This document shows positions 1 through 8,936 of a stretch of DNA of 64,000 nucleotides, in pieces. A program made the translations under genes and the position numbers. The notes beneath the pieces were generated by a model, which did not search any database, was not told the DNA's origin, and worked only from the letters and a program-made list of their open reading frames with translations. Origin of the DNA: Aeromonas sp. FDAARGOS 1405 (GTDB lineage: Bacteria; Pseudomonadota; Gammaproteobacteria; Enterobacterales; Aeromonadaceae); the NCBI RefSeq assembly GCF_019048265.1, contig NZ_CP077311.1:3357001-3421000 (forward strand), written 5' to 3'. Positions within the stretch are counted from its first letter, which is position 1, and each line of letters opens with the position of its first letter.

Positions 1-1
1 G

Positions 2-571
2 GTGGCGGGCAAGCTGGCGCTGGCAGTGGGGTTGTTGCTGCAACCCTTTGCCCTCTGGTGGTATCCCCGCCGTTTCATGCTGCTGCGCGAGCCGGATGGA
101 CTGCGGCTCAATGCCCACTACAGCGTGATGGGGTCGGTACTGGGGTTTGTTACCGCGGGGATTGTCGGGCTTACCGCCCCCTTGCTCATTCGCTGGCTGA
201 CCCCGGAGAGCTATCACGGGGCGATTGCCTATATTCCGCTGCTGGTGCTGGGTATGGCGGTGCGCAATGTTTCGGACTTGCTCAATGTCGGCTGCTTTAG
301 CGGCGAGAAGAGCAATGCCCAGATGGTGATCAATCTGGGCTGCAGCGGTCTTGGGGTCGCAGGCTTTCTGCTCGCCATCCCCCCCTTCGGGGTTGCCGGG
401 GTGATCTGGACTCTGCTTTTGGTCTATCTGGTACGGGCGCTGGCCTTTTATCTGGTGAGCCAGCGGTTGCTGCCGTTGCCGTATCGCCTCTCGACCCTCT
501 GGGCCAGTTCGCTCGGGGCGCTGGCGATGGTCTGGCTCGGCCAATGGTGGGCAGGATCATGGCTCGTCTAA
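2..571 (+). CDS. Polysaccharide flippase (Wzx/MATE-like), C-terminal part
   Basis: The reading frame is open from the first bases of the window, so this is the C-terminal 189 residues of a longer protein. It is almost entirely hydrophobic, with about five membrane segments and few charged residues, and resembles the C-terminal half of oligosaccharide flippases that move lipid-linked repeat units across the inner membrane. The following gene, an O-antigen ligase/polymerase-like protein, overlaps its end by 28 bases, and two glycosyltransferases come next, which supports a role in surface polysaccharide export. The family call rests on hydrophobicity and neighbours; no catalytic motif is expected in this family. 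Confidence 0.7.
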   Translation: MAGKLALAVGLLLQPFALWWYPRRFMLLREPDGLRLNAHYSVMGSVLGFVTAGIVGLTAPLLIRWLTPESYHGAIAYIPLLVLGMAVRNVSDLLNVGCFSGEKSNAQMVINLGCSGLGVAGFLLAIPPFGVAGVIWTLLLVYLVRALAFYLVSQRLLPLPYRLSTLWASSLGALAMVWLGQWWAGSWLV

Positions 572-1965
572 CGCCAGCCATCTGGGCAAGCGCCATCTGT
601 CTGGTGCTGGCCCTGCTCTGGTGGCGGCTGCCCCATCCCTTGCTGCTGCCGGTGCTCGGCCTTGCCATTCCCGCCATCTGGTTTGCCCTGCGCTGGCCCT
701 TCTTGATGGTGCTGGGGTTTGTCACCTTCTCCTTCTTTCGGCTGCATGAGGTGTTCCCCCAGCTCTATCCCCTCAAGATCCCGCTGCTCTTCTCGCTGGC
801 CGCCATCGGCGCGCTGGTCTGGCACATTTTGCTGACCGGCCGGATCAAGCCCTACTGGAGTCCAGCCCTGAGCTGGCTGACGGCTTTCTTTGTGATGGTC
901 TCCATCGGTGTGCTGTTTGCCAGCAACCGGGGCGAGGCGATCGCCACCTGGACCGGCAGCTACAGCAAGATCTATCTGATGACCCTGGCCACCGCCTGGC
1001 TGGTGCGCACCCCGGGGGATTTTGCGCTGGCGGTGCGCACCTTTGTGGTGGCGGGTTGTCTGGTGGCAATGGTGGCCCTCTACAACAAGGCGAGCGGGAT
1101 CGGGCTGGTGGAGGGGACCCGGGTGACCATAGGGCGCGAGCTGGGCTCTGTGCTGGGGGATCCCAACGATCTGGCGCTGGTGCTGCTCTTTCCTGCCGGC
1201 TTTTCGCTGAGCTTGTTGCTCAATCAGGGCAATGGGGTCTGGGGGCGTTTGCTGGGGGGGCTCGGCTTTGCGCTGACTGCGGCCGCCATTATCGCCACTC
1301 AGAGCCGCGGCGGTCTGCTGGGTATCTGCGCCGTTGGTGGCCTGTTTGCCTGGCAGCGGGTGAAGTCGAAAACCCTGTTGATCTCGCTGGGGATGGTCGC
1401 GCTGGTGGTGCTGTTTGCCGCCGCAGGGATCAGTGACCGGGCATCTGGCGGCGCCGCCGAGAGCGGGGTCGATGCCTCGGCCATGGGGCGGATCTACGCC
1501 TGGCAAGCGGCCTGGGGCATGGCGCTGGGCCATCCGCTGGTGGGGGTGGGCTTGTCCAATTTCTATTACAACTACTTCTTCTACAGCCCCCATTGGGATG
1601 GACTCAATCATGCGGTGCACTCCACCTGGTTCGGGGTGCTGGCTGAAACCGGCTTTGTCGGGTTGGCGCTGTTTATCGGCATGGTGACGGTGACCCTGCG
1701 CAGTGGCTGGCGTTGCCAGCTTGCTGGCATGCCTCCTGCAGTGATCACGGCGATGCAGGGGGTGATGGCCAGCATGGTGGGGTTTGTGATTTCGGGATCC
1801 TTCCTGACCCAGGGGTTTACCTGGCCCATCTATCTGGAGTTGGCGCTGGCCGTCGCCGCCATCAAGTACGTGCAGCAGTCGGCCACAGAGGTGAAGGCCA
1901 CCGCTGAGGATCATCAGGAGGCAACCCGGTTGCCGGCAGTGCCACCCAAGGGAGCAAGAGGATGA
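544..1965 (+). CDS. O-antigen ligase / Wzy-type polymerase family protein
   Basis: A 473-residue polytopic membrane protein with about ten to twelve hydrophobic segments. A large soluble-looking loop (about residues 295-375) includes a segment with GVGLSNFYYNYF and a downstream HAVHSTWFGVLAETG stretch, the layout of the Wzy_C/O-antigen ligase family that transfers or polymerises glycans at the periplasmic face. A second in-frame ATG at 559 is an alternative start. It overlaps the flippase gene upstream and is overlapped by 4 bases by the glycosyltransferase downstream, so the genes are probably co-translated. Whether it is a ligase (WaaL) or a polymerase (Wzy) cannot be told from sequence alone. 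Confidence 0.82.
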   Translation: MVGRIMARLTPAIWASAICLVLALLWWRLPHPLLLPVLGLAIPAIWFALRWPFLMVLGFVTFSFFRLHEVFPQLYPLKIPLLFSLAAIGALVWHILLTGRIKPYWSPALSWLTAFFVMVSIGVLFASNRGEAIATWTGSYSKIYLMTLATAWLVRTPGDFALAVRTFVVAGCLVAMVALYNKASGIGLVEGTRVTIGRELGSVLGDPNDLALVLLFPAGFSLSLLLNQGNGVWGRLLGGLGFALTAAAIIATQSRGGLLGICAVGGLFAWQRVKSKTLLISLGMVALVVLFAAAGISDRASGGAAESGVDASAMGRIYAWQAAWGMALGHPLVGVGLSNFYYNYFFYSPHWDGLNHAVHSTWFGVLAETGFVGLALFIGMVTVTLRSGWRCQLAGMPPAVITAMQGVMASMVGFVISGSFLTQGFTWPIYLELALAVAAIKYVQQSATEVKATAEDHQEATRLPAVPPKGARG

Positions 1966-3233
1966 ACGCAACCCCTGTTTTGCTGGTTCACTACGGAGAG
2001 GACTGGATCCGCGGCAGCGAACGCTGCCTGCTGGATCTGCTGGCCCACCTCGATCGCAGCCGGTTTACGCCCCTGCTCTGGTGCAATAGCCCGGCTCTGG
2101 CGGCAGAGGCGGCCACCCTCGGGGTAGAAACCATGGTCGAGCCGTTCAGCCTGCTGCTGGGATGGCAGGCGCCCCGCTTTGATCTTGCGGCCCATCGGCG
2201 CCTCTCCCGGCGAGCCAGAGAGCTCATCACCGAGCGGCAGATTGGGCTGGTGCATGCCAACAGCGCGGCCCCTTGTCAGTGGCTGGTTGGGGTCTGTCGA
2301 GTGTTGCAGGTGCCGCTGGTGTGCCACCTCCATGCCCGTTACCAGCCCAGAGACAGATTCAGCCTGCGGGTTCATCAGGCAAGCGTGCTGATCGGGGTGA
2401 GCGAGCCGGTGTTGACCGGTTGGCGCCAGGATGGCTGCACGGCCGAGCGGTTGATCCGGATACCCAACGGGGTGGATGCAGCTCGCCTGAATGGCGGTGC
2501 TCACTGGCCGGTCGTCGGCATGCTGGGCTTGCCCCCGGGGGATATGATCATCGCAACCGTCGGCTCATTGATCAAACGCAAGGGGATTGATCTGCTGATC
2601 CGCTCGCTGGCTGCCCTGATGGCATCGGGGGAGGAGGCCCAATTGCTGGTCATTGGCAGCGGCCCGGAGCGGGAAGCACTGATGGCGTTGGCTGTCGAGC
2701 TCGGGGTGGCCGAGCGGGTCCACTTTCTTGGCGAGCGGCCGGACAGTGCCGCTATCTTGCGAGGCGGGGTGGATCTGCTGGTCTCCGGAGCCCGTGAGGA
2801 GGTGTTTGGTCTGACGTTGGCGGAGGCGGGCATGTTGGGGCTCCCGGTCAGTGCCTATCGGGTGGGCGGCATCCCCGAAGTGGTGGAGGAGGGGGTGACC
2901 GGCTTGTTGGCAACCCCGGGGGATTGGGCCGAGATGGCTGAGCACTGGCGGCAATTGAGCAATCCGCAGCGCCGATGTGAAATGGGGCGGGCCGCTCAGC
3001 TGCGCGCCGCACAGCTGTTCACGGTGGCGCGCTATGTTGACGCAGTCACGGCGGTGTGGGACGCCGCGCTGGCTGGTCGTTGGCACGCAACGGCCCCCAC
3101 ACCCTTCCGACCACTCATGCATTGGGCGGGGCAGCGACTTCTTGCCAGAGGTCGCAATATGCTGGCGAGTGGAATGGCAAGAGTGGCGCAAAAAGTGCAA
3201 CTGGGGTTTGGCCGCCGCAAGGTGCCAGAGTAA
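1962..3233 (+). CDS. GT-B fold glycosyltransferase (GT4 family)
   Basis: A 423-residue cytosolic glycosyltransferase. The C-terminal half has the GT-B/GT4 donor-binding pattern: a VGSLIKRKGIDLLI strand-loop near residue 205, and an SGAREEVFGLTLAEAGMLGLPV segment followed by VGGIPEVVEEGVTGLL near residues 275-315, where the E-x7-E type motif binds the nucleotide-sugar. The N-terminal half (LVHYGEDWIRGSERCLLDLL) is an acceptor-binding Rossmann domain. The ATG overlaps the stop of the O-antigen ligase-like gene (ATGA), so it belongs to the same polysaccharide operon. Sugar donor and linkage cannot be predicted. Confidence 0.88.
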   Translation: MNATPVLLVHYGEDWIRGSERCLLDLLAHLDRSRFTPLLWCNSPALAAEAATLGVETMVEPFSLLLGWQAPRFDLAAHRRLSRRARELITERQIGLVHANSAAPCQWLVGVCRVLQVPLVCHLHARYQPRDRFSLRVHQASVLIGVSEPVLTGWRQDGCTAERLIRIPNGVDAARLNGGAHWPVVGMLGLPPGDMIIATVGSLIKRKGIDLLIRSLAALMASGEEAQLLVIGSGPEREALMALAVELGVAERVHFLGERPDSAAILRGGVDLLVSGAREEVFGLTLAEAGMLGLPVSAYRVGGIPEVVEEGVTGLLATPGDWAEMAEHWRQLSNPQRRCEMGRAAQLRAAQLFTVARYVDAVTAVWDAALAGRWHATAPTPFRPLMHWAGQRLLARGRNMLASGMARVAQKVQLGFGRRKVPE

Positions 3234-3245
3234 GGGAGCAGCAAG

Positions 3246-4382
3246 ATGAGCATGCAAACTGAGCCGGTGTTTGGAAAGATCATCGTTGTGGATCCCATCC
3301 CGTTTCGCGGTGGCTCCAAGGTTGCGACCGAAGTGCTGCTCGATGAGTTGGCCAAACGGATGCCCGGGCTCACATGCCATGTGTTGACCCAGGATCCCGA
3401 CTCCTGGTCCCGTTGTCAGCATCATCCCCTTTGGCTGCCCCACATATTGAAGGGGCGGGAGTCCGGCATCGGTTATCTGCTCAAACAGGGGTGGCAGACC
3501 CTGCTCATCCTCTGGCTGGTGTTGCGTTTGGGGGAGGTGAAGTGCCTGGTGGCGGCGTCCGGGCCGGGGGTGGATCTCTGCTGTTACTGGGCGGCCTGCT
3601 GGTTGCGGTGCCGGGTGGTTCAGCTGATCCATGGCCCTGTGGGGTGCTCGGGGCTCTCTGCCAGAGCCTTGCAACGGGCGAGTTTTGTGTTTTATCTCGA
3701 ATCAACCCGCAGCTCCCTGGCGGCATTGCTGGCCCGGCTTGGCGAGACCGAGTTCCCGTCACACTGGCAGCCATTTACCAATGGTTTGAGCGAGATTGAT
3801 TGGCCCAAGGCGACCCTGGGGGGGCCTCGCATTTTGTGGGCGGCCTCGTTGCTGCGCTGGAAGGGACTGGAGACCATGCTGGCCGCCCATCAAATGATCC
3901 CTGACGCTCGCTCCGAGCTGATGGTGTGCTATCTGCAACCCAAGGGCACGCTGCAGCCCTGTAGCCAGCCCCAGCCACAGCTGCCAGACACGCACTGGTA
4001 TGCCAACCCCGCCAATCTTGACGAGATCCGATCTCAATGCGGCATTTTTGTCTCCACCAGTCATCAGGAACCGTTTGGCCTCTCCATTCTGGAGGCTATG
4101 GCGGCAGGATTATGTGTAGTGATCCCGGCCGATGGCGCCTGGTGGGACCGACACCTCACCGATGACGTGAATTGCCGCAAATATCAGCCAAACGATCCCG
4201 GCGATCTGGCGCGGGTGCTGGCCAGCCTCAATGCGATGCCCGACGTGGTCAAGCGACTTGGCCATCATGCTCGCCTGCATGCCATGGTCCATTACAACGC
4301 GGCAGATACCTATCAAAGCACACTGGATCAGTGGGAAGGTATGTTGCGATGGGATGCGTTGAGCCTTGCCGTGCATGGTTAG
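3246..4382 (+). CDS. Glycosyltransferase (GT-B fold)
   Basis: A 378-residue protein starting 12 bases after the previous glycosyltransferase, with an upstream AGGGAGCAGCAAG ribosome-binding region. The C-terminal half shows the GT-B donor site, including a strand ILWAASLLRWKGLETML near residue 195 and STSHQEPFGLSILEAMAAGL near residue 275, with a conserved E-x7-E arrangement. The N-terminal GGSKVATEVLLDELAKR segment is typical of the acceptor domain. It is the last gene of the polysaccharide run; the next gene is convergent. The substrate is unknown. Divergence from its neighbour suggests different sugar specificities rather than a recent duplication. Confidence 0.85.
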   Translation: MSMQTEPVFGKIIVVDPIPFRGGSKVATEVLLDELAKRMPGLTCHVLTQDPDSWSRCQHHPLWLPHILKGRESGIGYLLKQGWQTLLILWLVLRLGEVKCLVAASGPGVDLCCYWAACWLRCRVVQLIHGPVGCSGLSARALQRASFVFYLESTRSSLAALLARLGETEFPSHWQPFTNGLSEIDWPKATLGGPRILWAASLLRWKGLETMLAAHQMIPDARSELMVCYLQPKGTLQPCSQPQPQLPDTHWYANPANLDEIRSQCGIFVSTSHQEPFGLSILEAMAAGLCVVIPADGAWWDRHLTDDVNCRKYQPNDPGDLARVLASLNAMPDVVKRLGHHARLHAMVHYNAADTYQSTLDQWEGMLRWDALSLAVHG

Positions 4383-4426
4383 CGCGCAGTGGTTTCCCGT
4401 GAGGAGGATGGGGGCGTATGAGGGAC

Positions 4427-5473
4427 TTATGGGCAGACTGGTTGCGGGAGGCTGGGTGACTCCGCCACTCTGATGCAGTTACGGCCGGATGATTTGGCGG
4501 TGTAGAGCGCAGAATCAGCCAGTTTGACCAGTTCAGATGGCTGCCAGTGACTCGATGGTCTGAGGCAGGCAACACCCATGCTAACGGTCACCAGACCGGT
4601 GGCATTTTGTGCGTGTGGCTGCGCCAGTGCAAAAATCAGTCGCTGGATATGTTGGGCAATTTCATAGGCGGATTGACGCTCGACATGTGGCAGCAGGATG
4701 ACAAATTCTTCTCCGCCGTAGCGAGCCACCAACTCCCCCGAGCGGCGCCCGGATTGCGCCAGGGTATGGGCCAGCAATCGAAGGCACTCGTCACCGGCAA
4801 CGTGGCCATAGAGATCGTTGAACTGCTTGAAATGATCGATGTCGAGTATGATGAGCGCAATCGGCATCTCTGTCTGAATACAGTGTTCCCAGACCTGGTT
4901 CAATGAGTTGTCGAACAGACGACGGTTGCCGATATTGGTGAGCCCGTCGGTATTGCTGAGCGCTTCCAGTTTCCGGTTCGCTTCCGCCAGCTCCTTGGTT
5001 CTGAGCTCGATAATGAGCTCCAGCTCATGTTGGCGCTCCTCCAGACTGGTCATCGGGTAAATTTCGCTTTCCCGAGCAGCACTGTAAGGGATGGAGATAC
5101 TGCTGTGAGCAATTTTCCACGCCATGGCTTCGTGTCGAAAAATCAGCACCAACCTGGCGGTTCTGCGGGAGAGGATAGGTTCTGATTTCGGTAGATGGAT
5201 ATGGAAGAAGGCGGTGACAGCCACCACATCAGCGGCCAGATCTTGCAGGGTTACATCGAGTATTTCCAGGCGGATCCTGCCCGGGATCTGGGCAAAATCG
5301 CGGCGGGTTATCCGGATCCACTCATCTTTATCGGTAACCAGAACATCACTGCTGCCGGCAAAACCGCTGAAATTGTCGCTAAACCGCGTGGTGAGCCGAT
5401 CATCCCGTGATGAATACAGCTCGATGTACTCATCAAACAGTGAGCGGATCAACGGTTCCCGTTCAGTGGTCAT
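4427..5473 (-). CDS. Diguanylate cyclase with NTF2/SnoaL-like N-terminal domain
   Basis: This 348-residue protein probably makes c-di-GMP from two GTP. Residues 5-125 form an alpha+beta domain resembling NTF2/SnoaL-like (DUF4440-type) folds (for example DVTLQDLAADVVAVTAFFHIHL and MAWKIAHSSIS). A coiled coil follows (about 143-172), then GGDEF with TDGLTNIGNRRLF and the active-site loop RYGGEEF (GGEEF at 253-257). The inhibitory site five residues upstream reads RSGE instead of RxxD, so product inhibition may be weakened. An in-frame GTG at 5500 is an alternative start, but a 15-base palindrome (5499-5513) overlaps it and neither start has a strong ribosome-binding site. No membrane segment is seen, so it is cytosolic. 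Confidence 0.85.
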   Translation of the reverse strand: MTTEREPLIRSLFDEYIELYSSRDDRLTTRFSDNFSGFAGSSDVLVTDKDEWIRITRRDFAQIPGRIRLEILDVTLQDLAADVVAVTAFFHIHLPKSEPILSRRTARLVLIFRHEAMAWKIAHSSISIPYSAARESEIYPMTSLEERQHELELIIELRTKELAEANRKLEALSNTDGLTNIGNRRLFDNSLNQVWEHCIQTEMPIALIILDIDHFKQFNDLYGHVAGDECLRLLAHTLAQSGRRSGELVARYGGEEFVILLPHVERQSAYEIAQHIQRLIFALAQPHAQNATGLVTVSMGVACLRPSSHWQPSELVKLADSALYTAKSSGRNCIRVAESPSLPQPVCP

Positions 5474-5498
5474 TGCGCTGGGCCCATGTGAAGTGGTC

Positions 5499-5513
5499 AC
5501 GTTTTTAAAACGT
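5499..5513. promoter_or_regulatory. 15-base palindrome upstream of the GGDEF gene
   Basis: The sequence ACGTTTT-T-AAAACGT is a perfect palindrome with a one-base centre, lying 26 bases before the ATG of the GGDEF gene. It has the size and symmetry of a repressor operator. No regulator is identified. Confidence 0.3.
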
Positions 5514-5774
5514 TCGATTGAACTATAGTCAATTATGTTGTTTTAATTGGCTATCTATCTTGATTTTTATCGTTTTTTGTTCGATTACCGTTATTGGCAA
5601 GTGTCCGTAAGGTCAGTCAGAACAAGGTGCCATGGAGAGGATTAGCATGGCTGTCCGGTGCATATCCTCCCCATCTCTATTGCGCATCGGGGTGACCACC
5701 GGTGACAAGACGGCGGGTCTGCATGCAGATCCCCAGATTGCAGGCATCAGGTAACCCAGAGTGCCTCGCGGCGA

Positions 5775-8690
5775 TCAATGGCTGGCGAGATAGGGGCTGA
5801 TATCCACCTCGTCAATGAGCTCCGGGCTCATGTAACGCTTGGCATAGCGCAGGTAGACGCCAGAGCGGAGAAAGAGCGCAAACAGCTCGGGGTCGATATG
5901 GTGATCCTGTTGCATGAATCCCATGATGCGGATGGCCTCCGAAAGGGACTTGGCCTTCTTGTAGGGGCGATCGCCGGCGGTCAGCGCCTCGAAGATATCC
6001 GCGATGGCCATCATGCGAGCAGGGATGCTCATCTCGTCCCGTTTCAGCCGCTTGGGATAACCGGTTCCATCCATCTTCTCGTGGTGTCCCCCTGCGATTT
6101 CCGGCACCTGTTTCAGGTTGGCGGGGAAAGGGAGTTTATCGAGCATGATGATGGTCTGGATCATGTGCTCATTGATCTTGTAACGCTCCTCGTCGGTGAG
6201 GGTGCCCCGGCGGATGGAGAGGTTGTAGATCTCGCCCCGGTTATAGAGATATTCGGGAGTGTTGACCTGAAATCCCCAAGGGTTGTCAGGAGCAAGGCGC
6301 TCTCGGTTGCTGCGGGTGAAGAGGTGATCCGGGCGATCGGCCAACAAGGGTTCGGTGACCGGCAGCGGTGACTCCGCTGCCCGCTGTTTGCGCGCCAGCT
6401 CATCCTGAGAGATGCCAATCCGATCGGATAGCGTGCGCTGCCAAGTGCGGCCCGCGATTTGCTGCAGCCTTGCAATATCCTCTGTGGCCATAAATTCGCC
6501 CCCTTCATTGCAGCGGGCGATGAAGGCAAACTCCTCATCCAGCTGTTGCCACTGCTTTTGCAGTGTCGCCTTTAACGTGGCCTCATCACCCCCGTGCAGA
6601 CGCGCCTGCCAGTAGGCAATCTCGGCATCCCGTTTCAGCACTTCAAAGCGCATCCTGACCTCGTGAATGCGATCGCACAGGGTTTCCAGCTTGGTGGCTT
6701 TGTCGACCACAAACTCCGGGGTGGTAACTTTGCCGCAATCGTGCAGCCAGGCCGCGATATGTATTGCTTCCCACTGTTTTTCATCGAGCGAGAAGTGCTG
6801 GAATGGCCCCTCCCGGGCCTCACATGCCGCCTCTGCCAGCATCTTGGTCAGTTCGGGGACTCGTTGACAGTGGCCACCGGTATAGGGGCTCTTGGCATCG
6901 ATGGCCCCTGCGATGAGCTGGATAAAGGCTTCCAGCAGATTGCGCTGCTCCTCCAGCAGTCGCTGGGTGGTGAGCGCCACGGCGGTGGTGGAGGAGAGCG
7001 CTTTGACAAATGCCATCCGCTGCGGAGTCAGGGGCTTCTTCTGTTCATCTATCAGAAACACCAGGGTGCCGAGTAGTTGGCCATCGCGATTTTTCAGGGC
7101 TATCGGCCAGAAGGTCAGTGGGGTGTCGCTCTCCTCAATGTAGGGAAACAGGATCTGCAATTCGCTGGTGACCAATGCAACGGGTTCAAGTTCCACTCCC
7201 TGCAAGCTCTGGAACAGTGGATGGTTTGGCTGATTGAGGGTTCCGATACTGTGGGTTGGCTTTTGCTCCTGTACCTCACCATTCCAGCACAACCCAGCCA
7301 GATCCAGCGTCTTGTTGCCGTTATCGGAGAGGTAGAGCATGCAGCCTGTTGCACCGGTGAGTTGCTGCATTTCGCTGAGTAGCCGTACAAGCAAGCGGGG
7401 GAAGCTGGTCTCGCTTGAGAGTGACGTGGAAAGCTGCAAAAAGTGCTGGATCGTCGATTTCATGTTACCCATGGCCTGGGATAGATCGATGATTTCGGCA
7501 ATATATGTGTTGACCCGGACAGGGTCATGGAAGTCGAAGCTGGCAATTTTTCCTGCCTCTTGCGTCAGGGCATCAAGAGGCTTGGCGGCGGTTCTGGCAA
7601 GCATTATTGCTGCGAAAAGGGCAAGAATCAGAAATATCCCCGACAATAGGAAGGTCTGGTTGCGAATGGTGATGGCGGTAGCCAGTAATTCATCGACAGG
7701 TGCCGCAATCCAGAGTGATAGCCGTGATTCATCCGCATCCGGCAGATCAATGCGCATTCCTTGCCAATCGTGCCCTTCCGAGTGAAACGTCAGTTTATCT
7801 ATGTTCTGGTGTTGGCTGGCATCTATCAGATGTTGCAGCATGGGGAGCTCTGCCTCAGCGACCTTAGCTAGCCGATATGCCCCGTTCTCACCGTGAATGA
7901 TCATGCCGCCTTTATGACTGGTAACCAATTCCCCCATCTCATTGACGATGGCCTGCCGCATATTTGGGGTGATCATGGCAGATTTGAGCAAGCGTTCGAT
8001 GGATCTCAGACTCAGGTCTACCCCGACGACGCCAGCCCCGTTCTGCATCGGTTTGGCAAAGCTCAGGTTTATCTCCTGAGTATCGATCGAGATATAAGGT
8101 GGCGTTTGCACCAGTCGTCCAGCCTGTTTGGCTTGAATAAACCATGGGCGCGTTCTGGCATCAAAGAGCTGCCCTGATACCTGTTTGTGTTCGATGATGG
8201 TGAGATTGTCGGTCAGCGCGAAGATGTCCGTGAGGGTCGCAGTCTCTTGGTGCCGAACGCTTTTCAATATCCAGTGGGTATTGGCTGGAGGGGTCAGGCG
8301 TTGCACCTCTGCATCGGCAGGCCAGCGCATAAGCCAGAACATATCGCCGTTGTGGTACCCGGCATAAACCCCATTGGCTGAGCGCTGTCCTTTTAGCAAG
8401 GTTGCCATGTAAGGAAGGTTAGCCATGCGAGCAGCTAATGTTGTTGCCTCGATCAAGCGTTGCTGGGCGAGCATATTGGTGCTCAGTGCCGCAGGTCGAA
8501 ATAGCCCCTCCAGCTCTTGAATCGTCAGTTGGCCGATCAGGCTGAATCTATCTTCGGCTTCCTTCATCAGCATGATTTTTGTCTGTCGGTATTGGTGGCC
8601 GAGAGTGATCAGGGCAAACACCAGCAACAAACCTAAGAAAAGATGTGCAATATGGACATACAAGGGGATAACACGGCGAAAAAGATTCAT
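5775..8690 (-). CDS. Membrane sensor with Cache, HAMP, GAF-like and HD-GYP domains
   Basis: A 971-residue membrane-bound c-di-GMP phosphodiesterase candidate. Order: a membrane segment at about 10-32, a periplasmic dCache-like sensor at about 33-340 (with an RPWFIQAKQAGRLVQTPPYI segment typical of Cache), a second membrane segment at about 345-365, a HAMP linker, a GAF-like region at about 420-590, then HD-GYP. Both signatures are intact: LHDCGK with His650, and HHEKMDGTGYP near residue 860. An unusual insertion of roughly 150 residues, rich in charged helices (MRFEVLKRDAEIAYWQ...), separates the two motifs. It sits between a GGDEF gene and a receiver gene, all on the minus strand but with gaps of 246-301 bases, so separate promoters are likely. 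Confidence 0.9.
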   Translation of the reverse strand: MNLFRRVIPLYVHIAHLFLGLLLVFALITLGHQYRQTKIMLMKEAEDRFSLIGQLTIQELEGLFRPAALSTNMLAQQRLIEATTLAARMANLPYMATLLKGQRSANGVYAGYHNGDMFWLMRWPADAEVQRLTPPANTHWILKSVRHQETATLTDIFALTDNLTIIEHKQVSGQLFDARTRPWFIQAKQAGRLVQTPPYISIDTQEINLSFAKPMQNGAGVVGVDLSLRSIERLLKSAMITPNMRQAIVNEMGELVTSHKGGMIIHGENGAYRLAKVAEAELPMLQHLIDASQHQNIDKLTFHSEGHDWQGMRIDLPDADESRLSLWIAAPVDELLATAITIRNQTFLLSGIFLILALFAAIMLARTAAKPLDALTQEAGKIASFDFHDPVRVNTYIAEIIDLSQAMGNMKSTIQHFLQLSTSLSSETSFPRLLVRLLSEMQQLTGATGCMLYLSDNGNKTLDLAGLCWNGEVQEQKPTHSIGTLNQPNHPLFQSLQGVELEPVALVTSELQILFPYIEESDTPLTFWPIALKNRDGQLLGTLVFLIDEQKKPLTPQRMAFVKALSSTTAVALTTQRLLEEQRNLLEAFIQLIAGAIDAKSPYTGGHCQRVPELTKMLAEAACEAREGPFQHFSLDEKQWEAIHIAAWLHDCGKVTTPEFVVDKATKLETLCDRIHEVRMRFEVLKRDAEIAYWQARLHGGDEATLKATLQKQWQQLDEEFAFIARCNEGGEFMATEDIARLQQIAGRTWQRTLSDRIGISQDELARKQRAAESPLPVTEPLLADRPDHLFTRSNRERLAPDNPWGFQVNTPEYLYNRGEIYNLSIRRGTLTDEERYKINEHMIQTIIMLDKLPFPANLKQVPEIAGGHHEKMDGTGYPKRLKRDEMSIPARMMAIADIFEALTAGDRPYKKAKSLSEAIRIMGFMQQDHHIDPELFALFLRSGVYLRYAKRYMSPELIDEVDISPYLASH

Positions 8691-8936
8691 GTTATCTCCT
8701 CAGGTAAATGGGGTCATGAAATGAGCCATAGAACAGACAACCCAACGGGATCATGGACAGTATTATTGTGTTCATCCTGCCTGCTGCATACATGAAGATT
8801 ACCCCGTTGTGTTACACCACAAGATGAAGATCAATGGAAAGGACGGAGAAAACCCATCGTGTGTTACTCACCCATCACATAAGCAGAAAATAATTTGCGG
8901 CGGTGTCACGGCTGAACACGGGGACCTTGATCCGGT

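Noticed and set aside
568..1971. 467-codon minus-strand frame across the O-antigen ligase-like gene
   Set aside because: His/Gln-rich antisense shadow; the plus-strand protein has clear membrane segments and overlapping neighbours.
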